From positions 109,045 to 173,044 of the forward strand of contig JARGFT010000003.1 in the NCBI GenBank assembly GCA_029210645.1: a stretch of 64,000 bases of DNA. Reading direction: 5' to 3'. The translations under genes and the position numbers were made by a program. Every line of letters starts with the position of its first letter. Position 1 is the stretch's first letter. Source of the DNA: Anaerosomatales bacterium (GTDB lineage: Bacteria > Actinomycetota > Coriobacteriia > Anaerosomatales > SLCP01). The notes beneath the pieces are model-generated. The model saw only the letters and a program-made list of their open reading frames with translations. It was not told where the DNA came from and searched no databases. Shown piece after piece: positions 51,010 through 58,975 of this stretch.

Positions 51010-52200
51010 TTAGGCGTCCTCGCTCGAGAGCGCCTGGCGTGCCTGCGCCTCGACCTCGCGCGCGACCACGTCGACGGGTAACTCTTCGCGCCGGGCGATG
51101 GCGGCGAGGTCCTCGTACTCAGGCCGGACCCTGCGCCATACACCGGTGCCGGCGACCTTCACGCGAACCGGGCCGAACGTAGTGTCGACGCTGCTCGCCT
51201 GGCGCTCGACCACATAACGTGAGATGCGCCGGACCCTGATCCCGAGCGTGCCGGTGAGCTCGGCCAGCAGCGTGGCGAGGCGGGTCTCGTCGGCGGGAGC
51301 GCACAGCACGGTCACTGCGGCGCCCGCGCGCCCCTTCTTCATGAGAGCGGGCGTGTGCCACGCGTCACGCGCGCCGGAAGCGAGGAGCTCCTCGATGCAG
51401 AAGGCGAGGTGCTCGGCCGACAGATGGTCGACGGTGGTCTCGAGCTCCGTGACCGGCTCGATGGCGGGAGCGCCTGCGGCGTCAGTGGCGGGCGCTGCGC
51501 CGAGGAGGATGCGCGCGACGTTAGGCACCCCGGCCGGGTCCCTCTGGCCGGCTCCGTGACCGACAGCCGCGAGTGTCATCGCAGGCATCGGCCCGAAGGA
51601 GTCGACCAGTGCGCGCACGAGCGCAGCGCCGGTGGGTGTGGTCGCTTCACCGGGCAGAGGGCCCGCTGCGACCGGCACGCCGCGCAGCAGCAGTGCAGTA
51701 GCGGGTGCGGGAACCGGCAGCGTGCCGTGCGAGGTCTGGACGGTGCCGTTGCCCACCGAGACGGGCCCGCAGACCAGGGTTTCGATCCCGAGCGCGTGCA
51801 GTGCCGCGGCGACCCCGACCACGTCGGCGATCGAGTCGATCGCGCCCACCTCGTGGAAGTGGACCTCCCCGACGGGTACGCCGTGCACCTCGGCCTCGGC
51901 CTTGGCCAGCAACGTGAAGATTGCCAGCGCGGTCTGCCGGACCGGCTCCGCGAGGTCCGCGCTCTCGATGAGCGCACGGACCGCTGCCCAGGTCCGGGAG
52001 TGGGGTGCTGCGGCGGCATCGACGCTGACCGCCAGCCCGCTCAAGCCCCCGCGCATCACCGACTCGACCTCGATCCGTACCGACGGGTCGATGGCCGCGA
52101 CTGCCTCGCGGACCGCCTCCACCGGCGCACCCGCATCGATAAGAGCGGCAAGGAACTTGTCGCCTGAGATGCCGGTGGTGCAGTCGAGGTAGGCGATCAC
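51010..52200 (-). CDS. larC: Nickel pincer cofactor biosynthesis protein LarC
   Basis: 396 residues from GTG 52200. LarC signatures: AYLDCTTGISGDKFLAALIDAGA, EVHFHEVGAIDSIADVVGVAAAL, GPVSVGNGTVQTSHGTLPVPAPA, EATTPTGAALVRAL and the C-terminal ELETTVDHLSAEH. LarC inserts nickel into the pincer nucleotide in the cytoplasm. It overlaps the larB stop by 4 nt (GTGA). Here it reads as one frame with no programmed frameshift, unlike some larC genes. LarA and LarE are not in the window. Confidence 0.95.
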   Translation of the reverse strand: MIAYLDCTTGISGDKFLAALIDAGAPVEAVREAVAAIDPSVRIEVESVMRGGLSGLAVSVDAAAAPHSRTWAAVRALIESADLAEPVRQTALAIFTLLAKAEAEVHGVPVGEVHFHEVGAIDSIADVVGVAAALHALGIETLVCGPVSVGNGTVQTSHGTLPVPAPATALLLRGVPVAAGPLPGEATTPTGAALVRALVDSFGPMPAMTLAAVGHGAGQRDPAGVPNVARILLGAAPATDAAGAPAIEPVTELETTVDHLSAEHLAFCIEELLASGARDAWHTPALMKKGRAGAAVTVLCAPADETRLATLLAELTGTLGIRVRRISRYVVERQASSVDTTFGPVRVKVAGTGVWRRVRPEYEDLAAIARREELPVDVVAREVEAQARQALSSEDA

Positions 52201-52961
52201 GCTGTGTCGCCCTGGGCGCCGAGGTTGATGCGGCTCGCCATCGCCGCTGCCCCGAAGCCGTTGTCGATGTTGACCACGGCCATGCCCGAGGCACACGAGT
52301 TGAGCATCGCAAGCAGAGCCGCGATGCCAGACAGGCTCACGCCGTAGCCCACGGAGGTCGGCACCGCGATCACCGGGACCGAGACGAGTCCGGTCACGAG
52401 CGAGGGGAGCGCGCCCTCCATGCCTGCGACCGCGATGATCGCCCGGGCGTCGCCCAACACGTCCTGGTGGGCGAGCAGGCGGTGCACCCCGGCGACGCCC
52501 ACGTCGTAGACGCGGGTCACCCGGTTGCCCATGACCTCGGCCGAGATCGCGGCCTCCTCGGCGACGGGGACGTCCGCGGTGCCTCCGGTGACCACGACGA
52601 TGTGACCGAGTTGCGGGCGTTCTTCGCGCCGGTCGACCACGACGAGGTGTGCCTGCTCGAAGAAGCGCGCGTCGGAGGCGACCTGTGCGACGGCCTGGTA
52701 GTGCGAGGGCGTGGCCCGCGTGCCGAGGAGCACGTCGCCGTGCTCGAGCAGCTCGCGTGCGGCCGAGCGCACCTGCCCGGCCGACTTGCTCTCGCAGAGC
52801 ACCACCTCGGCAAAGCCGCAGCGCAAAGCGCGGTGGTGGTCGATCTTGACCTCGGCGTGGTCGGCGAAGGGCAGTGATTTGAGCTCGCTGAGCGCGCCGT
52901 CTACCGGCGTTGCGCCCGCGGCGACGTCTTCGAGCAGGCGACGGAGATGCTGGGGATCCAT
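52197..52961 (-). CDS. larB: Nickel pincer cofactor biosynthesis protein LarB
   Basis: 254 residues from ATG 52961, with GAGGA upstream. The C-terminal half (~115-250) is a PurE-like domain with VVVTGGTADVPVAEEAA, YDVGVAGVHRLL, IIAVAGMEGALPSLVTGLV and VPTSVGYG. LarB carboxylates nicotinic acid adenine dinucleotide as the first step of the nickel pincer cofactor. Coupled to larC. Confidence 0.95.
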   Translation of the reverse strand: MDPQHLRRLLEDVAAGATPVDGALSELKSLPFADHAEVKIDHHRALRCGFAEVVLCESKSAGQVRSAARELLEHGDVLLGTRATPSHYQAVAQVASDARFFEQAHLVVVDRREERPQLGHIVVVTGGTADVPVAEEAAISAEVMGNRVTRVYDVGVAGVHRLLAHQDVLGDARAIIAVAGMEGALPSLVTGLVSVPVIAVPTSVGYGVSLSGIAALLAMLNSCASGMAVVNIDNGFGAAAMASRINLGAQGDTA

Positions 52962-53066
52962 GGCGTCCTCGCTGCTAGTACGGTCATCGGCAGCGCGTGA
53001 CGACGCGTCACGCGCGGTGTAACCTGCGGGTACGACTATACCGCTCCGCACAACGGGGAGGAATCG

Positions 53067-53891
53067 ATGACCCGCTACGCGTTCCTCGGCCCCTCGGGCA
53101 CCTTCACCGAGGAGGCGCTCCTCAGTCTGGGCATACCCGATCTCGATGCGGTCGCCTGCTCCTCGATCGAGGAGGTGTTTGCGGCGGTGGAGGACGGACG
53201 TGCCGGGGCGGGCATCGTGCCGATCGAGAACTCGGTGGAGGGCAGTGTGAACGCCACCCTCGACGCGCTCGCGTTCGACTCGTCGCTCACCATCCATCGC
53301 GAGGTGGTGCTCGACATCAACCACGCGCTGATCGCCGAGCCCGGCGCCACCCTCGACGAGATCGAGATCGTCGCCAGCCACCCGCACGCCACCGCCCAGT
53401 GCAGGCGCTGGCTCGCAGAGCACCTGCCCGGCCGCACAATCGCCGCGGCGAACTCGACCGCCGAGGCGGTACAGCGTGCGGTCGCCGAGCACGGAGTCGC
53501 CGCGGTCGGGACGCGCGTGGCTGCGGAGATCCATCACGGTGTGGTGCTCGCCGACTCGATCGGTGACTACGCTGACAACAAGACCCGCTTCGTCGTGGTC
53601 GGCAACAGCGTTGCCGAGCGCACCGAGGAGGACAAGACCACGCTCGCACTCTTCATGTACGAGGACCGGCCCGGAGCGCTGTTGATGATCCTCTCGGAGT
53701 TCGCCTACGGCAGCATCAACCTGACCAAGATCCAGTCGCGCCCCACCAAACGGGCACTCGGCGAGTACATGTTCTTCGTCGATCTCGAAGGGCACGTCGA
53801 CGATCCTGCGGTCGCGCTCGCACTCGACTGCCTGCGTCTCAAGCTGCGGCAGGTCAAGGTGCTCGGGAGCTACCCGAGGGCGCGCCGGTAG
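53067..53891 (+). CDS. pheA: Prephenate dehydratase
   Basis: 274 residues from ATG 53067, with GGGAGGA upstream. The catalytic domain (~1-185) begins RYAFLGPSGTFTEEALL and has GIVPIENSVEGSVNATLDAL, ASHPHATAQCRRWL and the active-site loop ADNKTRFVVVG. The ACT domain (~200-274) has DRPGALLMILSEFAYGSINLTKIQSRP, which binds phenylalanine for feedback control. Makes phenylpyruvate from prephenate. Confidence 0.97.
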   Translation: MTRYAFLGPSGTFTEEALLSLGIPDLDAVACSSIEEVFAAVEDGRAGAGIVPIENSVEGSVNATLDALAFDSSLTIHREVVLDINHALIAEPGATLDEIEIVASHPHATAQCRRWLAEHLPGRTIAAANSTAEAVQRAVAEHGVAAVGTRVAAEIHHGVVLADSIGDYADNKTRFVVVGNSVAERTEEDKTTLALFMYEDRPGALLMILSEFAYGSINLTKIQSRPTKRALGEYMFFVDLEGHVDDPAVALALDCLRLKLRQVKVLGSYPRARR

Positions 53892-54017
53892 CGCACGTGC
53901 ACGGGTCGCGGTGGGATCCCGCGGAGCAGACTTATAGGTTGCATAGCCGAGCTTGATGATTCGGCACGCCGGGTGCTAGTCTGACGGGCAGGCGCACGTC
54001 TCCCCGGGAGATCCCGC

Positions 54018-54716
54018 ATGGCCACGCTCGAGCTCGACCTTCATACGCACAGCCCGCTGGTGCCTACCGATTACCGTGGCCCGGCGGAGACGACGGCGCG
54101 CACCGTCGTGGAGGCAGCTGTGCGCGCAGGTCTCGGGCTGCTCGCCGTCACCGACCACTTCTCGGTGCGCTACGTGCCGCGGATGCAGATCGCGGCCGAC
54201 CGGCACGAGCTGGAGTCCGGAGAGAAGCTCGCCGTGCTCGCCGGCGCCGAGATCAAGGTGCGCTGGGACGGCGACGAGGCGCATCTCATCGCGCTGTTCC
54301 CCCCGGACTCGTACGACGAGCGCTTCGAGGACCTGTCGGCGGGTTTGGGGATCGATCAGAGTTCGCTGCCCGTGAGCGAGCTGCCCGCGGTGAAGGTCGA
54401 CGCCCATCCTTGCGAGGTAGCCCGATGCGTCGCGGGTCTCGGCGGACTCTGCCACATCGGCCACGCCGACCGCTACTTCGGACCCTACCGCCTCCTCGAC
54501 AGCGAGTTATTCGACGAGCTCGCCGTTGACGCCGCGATCGTGGCGGTGGAGCTGGTCGATCCGGCCAATCGGACCGAGGTCCAGAGGCGGGCGCCAGGCG
54601 TCCCGATCATCGCATCCTCGGATGCGCACAGCCCGTCCGAGATCGGCAGGCGACGCACGACGCTGCAGTTGGATGAGTGCTCCTTCGCGGGTCTCGCACG
54701 GGCGCTCGGTCGCTAG
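54018..54716 (+). CDS. PHP-domain metal-dependent phosphoesterase
   Basis: 232 residues from ATG 54018. PHP signatures: LDLHTHSPLVPTDYRG, LAVTDHFSVRY, LAGAEIKVRWDGDEAHLIALF, GGLCHIGHADRYFG and IIASSDAHSPSEIGRR. The His/Asp pattern for a trinuclear metal site is kept. Substrate unknown; such proteins include nucleoside and sugar phosphatases. A possible TTGATG/TAGTCT promoter with an 18-nt spacer lies just upstream. Confidence 0.87.
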   Translation: MATLELDLHTHSPLVPTDYRGPAETTARTVVEAAVRAGLGLLAVTDHFSVRYVPRMQIAADRHELESGEKLAVLAGAEIKVRWDGDEAHLIALFPPDSYDERFEDLSAGLGIDQSSLPVSELPAVKVDAHPCEVARCVAGLGGLCHIGHADRYFGPYRLLDSELFDELAVDAAIVAVELVDPANRTEVQRRAPGVPIIASSDAHSPSEIGRRRTTLQLDECSFAGLARALGR

Positions 54717-54731
54717 GGCGGAAGTGCACGG

Positions 54732-56051
54732 CTAGCGGACCCGGAACGTTTCGTACTCCTCCGGCCAGTGCAACCCCACGTGTGAGGACAGACGGGCCCC
54801 GAGGTATCGAGTCGTGCCGCGGGCGTTGAGCAGCACCGGCATGAAGTCCTCGCCTCGCAGGTGGCCGAGAGAACCTGTCGCGCAGGCGCGCTCGCTGAAT
54901 CGTTCGACGGCATCAGCGCCGACGCCCGGGCCGCTGATGATCACCGGGACCGGGTCGCCGGAGTGGATGAGCCTCGTGCCCGAGGGGGTGCCGTGGTCCG
55001 AGGTGACGCAGACGATGGTGTCCGGCGGGAGTCCGGAGCGGCTCGCGAGCGAGGCCATCCCCCGATCGAGCGCGGCGATGACGTCGCGCTTGAGTGACGG
55101 GTCCTTCGCGTGGCCCGCCTCGTCGGCAACCTTGGTGTGGGCGAGGACGAAGTCCGCTCCTTCGGCCAGCGCGCGACCCGTCTCGGCGAGCCGCTGCTCG
55201 ATGTCGGTCCGCGGATCGTCACGTGTCGGGACCGGGCGGAATCCCATCTCCAGCTCGGCGGCGATCCCGGGCAGAAGCGATCCCGAACCGACGATCACGC
55301 CCTGCATGCCCGTGCGCTCGGCGAAGGCCGGCAGCGGGCGTTTGCGGCCGACCCACTTGACGAGAGGGAACAGCGACTCCCCGGCAGAGGAGGGACCGTT
55401 CTCGCGGAGGAAGCGGTACGCGTGCTCGAGGAATGCGGTCATCGCGGTGGCGGTCCGGGAAGCAGCAGCGGCGTCCCGCGCGTTGTCGAGCGGACGCACG
55501 GCTGCCACCGGCTCGCCCGTGAAGAAGGGATCGCAGTCGGTGACGTCCTCGCTCGCTCCTCCCGACACCGTGAGCACGCCCTGGCGCGCACCGGTGAAGG
55601 CAAGCGATACGGTGAGCCCCGAGTGCTCGAGGGGTTCGAGGGCGTCTGTGAGATCGCGGCAGAGCACGTCGTCCACGCCGGCGAAGTGCTCCACGAGGAC
55701 GAGCGCTCCGTCTTCCTCGCGGTGGACCATGCTGAAGAGCGCACGGAACGCGACGTCGTCCGGCGAGAGCTCGAAGCCGCACCCCGCCGCCTCGAAGACC
55801 ACGCGCCCGGGATAGGTGTGTGCCGGATACCCCAGGAGCACGAAGTGCGCGAGCTCTGTGCCCGGTGCACGACCCGGGCCGAGGGGGTAGAGGACTCCCG
55901 TCGCGCTCGTGCGTGCGAGTGCGTCGAGGTTGGGCGTGAGGGCGGCTTCGAGAGGCGTGCGATCGCCGAGCTCGGGCCAGGTCCGGTCGCCGAGCCCGTC
56001 GATCATGACGACGAGAATCGGGTGGTTACGGGTGGGTGTCGAGTCAGCCAT
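54732..56051 (-). CDS. ApgM-like alkaline-phosphatase-superfamily metalloenzyme
   Basis: 439 residues from ATG 56051. It has the layout of archaeal-type cofactor-independent phosphoglycerate mutase: VVMIDGLGDRTWPELGDRTPLEAALTPNLDAL, then ELAHFVLLGYPAHTYPGRVVFEAAGCGFEL, and late metal motifs HTKVADEAGHAKD and VTSDHGTPS. The nucleophile region reads PGTELAH where ApgM usually reads PGSDTAH, so Thr would replace the catalytic Ser and Glu the Asp. It may not be a phosphoglycerate mutase. It is 7 nt downstream of a CxxC protein gene on the same strand. Confidence 0.82.
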   Translation of the reverse strand: MADSTPTRNHPILVVMIDGLGDRTWPELGDRTPLEAALTPNLDALARTSATGVLYPLGPGRAPGTELAHFVLLGYPAHTYPGRVVFEAAGCGFELSPDDVAFRALFSMVHREEDGALVLVEHFAGVDDVLCRDLTDALEPLEHSGLTVSLAFTGARQGVLTVSGGASEDVTDCDPFFTGEPVAAVRPLDNARDAAAASRTATAMTAFLEHAYRFLRENGPSSAGESLFPLVKWVGRKRPLPAFAERTGMQGVIVGSGSLLPGIAAELEMGFRPVPTRDDPRTDIEQRLAETGRALAEGADFVLAHTKVADEAGHAKDPSLKRDVIAALDRGMASLASRSGLPPDTIVCVTSDHGTPSGTRLIHSGDPVPVIISGPGVGADAVERFSERACATGSLGHLRGEDFMPVLLNARGTTRYLGARLSSHVGLHWPEEYETFRVR

Positions 56052-56058
56052 CGGTCGG

Positions 56059-56796
56059 CTACCCCGCAAGGATCGCGCCGACGATGGCGGCGTAGTCGGG
56101 CGTTGCTCCGCCATCGCGCCGGGCTCGCCATGCGTCGACGATCGCGTTTCCGACCGGTTCGAAGAATCCGGAGACGTAGCGCTCGTATGCGGCCTCGTCG
56201 TGACGCACCGAGCCGTCGAGTTCGACGTAGTTGCCCGAGAGCACGCAGCCGAGCTGACCCCCGTCCTGTTCCCAGCCGGCCCCGACGATGTCTGCAACGT
56301 CCGCCCCGCTGGCGTGACGTATCGGCTCGATGAGTTCGACGCCCGCGTGAGCGAGCACGCGGATCGAGGAATCGATACCTGCGGGAAGCTGGCTCAGCTT
56401 GATGCGACCGTCGTGTGAGTCACGCTCTCCGGCGATGACCGGAGCGTTGCCCCGGTCCCACGACACCGGAACCCGCAGGAGGTGCAGGTAGAGGTGGCAG
56501 GCCAGGCACGGTGACCAGCTTCCGTAGCGGGAACGGATGACCGCAGCGTGCCGGGCGTTCATCGCCGCCCAGAGTGCCGGGTCGGAGAGCGTGATCGGCT
56601 CGAGCACCTCGCAGGCGTCGCCGAGCAGTCCGGCGAGTGTATCGATGGCCCGCAGCGGCGCCCGCCTGTCACCGGTCTCTGTCCCGGTGAGCGCGATCGT
56701 AGGCAGCAGCCGGGTGAATCCGTGTTCGCGCACGGCCGCCACGGCCGCCGCAACGCTGTCGCGCCCCGCTATCTCTGCGATCGCCAGTGATTCCAT
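56059..56796 (-). CDS. Hypothetical protein, possible PP-loop-type fold with CxxC
   Basis: 245 residues from ATG 56796. An early glycine/threonine region (IALTGTETGDRRAPLRAID), then YGSWSPCLACHLYLHLLRVP with CxxC, GERDSHDGRIKLSQLP, and RHASGADVADIVGAGW. The CxxC and GERDSHDGR segments recall adenine-nucleotide alpha-hydrolase (tRNA-thiolation, QueC or LarE-like) enzymes, but no clear SGGxDS loop is present. It is the upstream partner of the ApgM-like gene, almost certainly in one transcript. Function unknown. Confidence 0.7.
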   Translation of the reverse strand: MESLAIAEIAGRDSVAAAVAAVREHGFTRLLPTIALTGTETGDRRAPLRAIDTLAGLLGDACEVLEPITLSDPALWAAMNARHAAVIRSRYGSWSPCLACHLYLHLLRVPVSWDRGNAPVIAGERDSHDGRIKLSQLPAGIDSSIRVLAHAGVELIEPIRHASGADVADIVGAGWEQDGGQLGCVLSGNYVELDGSVRHDEAAYERYVSGFFEPVGNAIVDAWRARRDGGATPDYAAIVGAILAG

Positions 56797-56922
56797 GGCA
56801 CCAGTCTACCCTGCAGCCGGTCACGGGACACCACGTAGCCGGCGGTACGTTACTGCGTCGAAAGCAGCTCGCAGTGGAATAGACCGAGTGGTAGAGCGGG
56901 TCGGCTTCGGAAGGAGGAGCGC

Positions 56923-57369
56923 ATGCTCAAGGAGTTCAAGGAGTTTGCGATCAAGGGGAACGCGGTCGACCTGGCCGTCGGCCTGGTTCTCGGCACCGCC
57001 TTCGGCGCCATCGTCGCGTCGCTCGTCAACGACGTCGTCATGCCGCCGATCGGTCTGCTTCTCGGGGACGTGGACTTCGCCCAGCTCTTCGTCGTGCTCA
57101 AGGAGGGCGCGGCACCGGGGCCGTACGCGACCGTCGCCGCTGCCGCTGAAGCGGGCGCCGTCACGCTTAACTACGGGGTCTTCATCAACGCGATCGTCTA
57201 CTTCGTCATCGTGGCGCTTGCGATCTTTATGGTCGTCAAGGCCATGAACAGGATGAAGCGCGACGAGGCGGAAGAGGTCGCCGACACCAAGGAGTGCCCG
57301 CACTGCCTCTCGGCCATCCCGCTTGCAGCGACCCGCTGCCCTGCGTGCACGAGCCAGCTCGGGAGCTAG
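56923..57369 (+). CDS. mscL: Large-conductance mechanosensitive channel with zinc-ribbon tail
   Basis: 148 residues from ATG 56923, with AAGGAGGAG upstream. Standard Msc[45 protein letters not shown] (first helix), a periplasmic loop, the second helix (~85-105) and a cytosolic part. The last ~25 residues are CPHC...CPAC, a zinc-ribbon-like tail in place of the usual C-terminal helix bundle. It releases solutes in osmotic downshock. Confidence 0.95.
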   Translation: MLKEFKEFAIKGNAVDLAVGLVLGTAFGAIVASLVNDVVMPPIGLLLGDVDFAQLFVVLKEGAAPGPYATVAAAAEAGAVTLNYGVFINAIVYFVIVALAIFMVVKAMNRMKRDEAEEVADTKECPHCLSAIPLAATRCPACTSQLGS

Positions 57370-57487
57370 CACGCTCACCGGGGAACCGGATCGCACCGTC
57401 CGCCCGGGGCGCGGCGCAGGTGACCTGCTCGGCTATACTGCGGTGAAGCACGCTGGAGGCGCTCAACCGCCATAGCCGGGAGGTCCG

Positions 57488-58771
57488 ATGCTCGACGCGA
57501 AGTTCGTCAGGGACAACGCCGATGAGGTGCGCGCGGCACTCGCTGCCCGCGACTACTCCTGGGACATCGATGGCTTCCTCGCGCTGGACGCCACACGCCG
57601 CGAACTGATCGGCGCGGTCGAGACGTTGCAGGCGCGCCGCAACGAGGCGTCCAAGGCGATCGGCGCGCTGATGAAGTCGGGTGAGCGCGACCAGGCCGAG
57701 GCTGCCAAAGACGAGGTGCGACGCATCAACGACGAGATCGGCGCGATCGAGTCTCGTACCACCGAGGCCGATGCGCAGACCCGCGAGATGCTGCTCACCA
57801 TCCCCAACATGCCCGATGCCTCGGTGCCGTGCGGGTCCGACGAGTCCGAGAACGTCGAGGTCCGCCGGTGGGGGACGCCGCCGGAGTTCGCCTTCGAGCC
57901 CAAAGCGCACTGGGACCTCGGCCCGGAGCTGGGCGTCATCGACTTCGAGCGCGGGGTTAAGCTGGCGAAGTCACGCTTCGTCGTGCTTGGCCGGGAGGGT
58001 GCACGGCTGACACGCGCGCTCATCAGCTTCATGCTCGACACTCACGGTCAGCGCGGCTACCGCGAGTGGTGGGTGCCGGCGCTTGCCAACGCCGAGACAC
58101 TCACGGCGACCGGCCAACTGCCCAAGTTCGAGGACGATCTCTTCAAGACCGGCGAGGGGCTCTACCTCATCCCGACCGCGGAGGTCCAGCTCACCAACCT
58201 GCACCGCGACGAGGTCCTCGAGGCCTCTGACCTGCCGCTGGACTACACCGCCTACACGCCGTGCTTCCGCGAGGAGGCGGGCAGCGCGGGGCGAGACACG
58301 CGCGGCATGATCCGCGTTCACCAGTTCGACAAGGTCGAGCTCGTGAAGTTCGCCACGCCCGAGACCTCGATGGACGCGCTCGAGGCCATGGCGGCAGATG
58401 CAGAGCACATCCTGCAGCAGCTCGGGCTCGCCTACCGCACCGTGGTGCTCTGCACCGGTGACATGGGCTTCGCGGCCGCCAAGACCTACGACATCGAGGT
58501 CTGGCTGCCGAGCTACAACGACTTCAAGGAGATTTCGAGCTGCTCGAACTGCACCGACTTCCAAGCGCGCCGGGCGGGCATCAAGTACCGCAGCCCCGGC
58601 GAGTTCAGGGGCAGCCGCTTCGTACACACGCTCAACGGTTCGGGGCTCGCGGTCGGCCGCACGCTCGTCGCCGTCCTCGAGAACTACCAGCGGACCGACG
58701 GCTCGGTCGAGGTGCCCGAGGTACTGAGGCCGTATCTCGGTGGGCAGACCGAGATTCGCCCGCACGTCTGA
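57488..58771 (+). CDS. serS: Seryl-tRNA synthetase
   Basis: 427 residues from ATG 57488, with GGGAGG upstream. The N-terminal coiled-coil arm (~25-105) is followed by the class II core: motif 2 CFREEAGSAGRDTRGMIRVHQFDKVEL, the TAEVQLTNL segment, CSNCTDFQARR and motif 3 GSGLAVGRTLVAVLENYQ. Charges tRNA-Ser. It is not preceded by a T-box; a TATACT -10-like element is 49 nt upstream. Confidence 0.98.
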   Translation: MLDAKFVRDNADEVRAALAARDYSWDIDGFLALDATRRELIGAVETLQARRNEASKAIGALMKSGERDQAEAAKDEVRRINDEIGAIESRTTEADAQTREMLLTIPNMPDASVPCGSDESENVEVRRWGTPPEFAFEPKAHWDLGPELGVIDFERGVKLAKSRFVVLGREGARLTRALISFMLDTHGQRGYREWWVPALANAETLTATGQLPKFEDDLFKTGEGLYLIPTAEVQLTNLHRDEVLEASDLPLDYTAYTPCFREEAGSAGRDTRGMIRVHQFDKVELVKFATPETSMDALEAMAADAEHILQQLGLAYRTVVLCTGDMGFAAAKTYDIEVWLPSYNDFKEISSCSNCTDFQARRAGIKYRSPGEFRGSRFVHTLNGSGLAVGRTLVAVLENYQRTDGSVEVPEVLRPYLGGQTEIRPHV

Positions 58772-58975
58772 CACGGGTAAGTCCCGGTGCCGCCGGTCGG
58801 CAGAATCGACCGCACAACCCCCTGATGCGTCCGCCAGACAGAAACCCGCCCGGTCGCGGTGATTTCTATTCGAAACCACGGTATCAAGCACAAGGACGTT
58901 CACCGGATTCACGTGAGGTTGTGTTCATGTTCGCAGGGTTCGGCCGTTCTTCCTACCTGAGTTTGGAGGCATTCA
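58772..58975. other. Intergenic region upstream of the multicopper oxidase
   Basis: About 200 nt with no supported gene. The second half is AT-richer than its surroundings (from ~58858) and presumably holds the promoter of the oxidase gene; no -35/-10 pair stands out. Confidence 0.5.
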
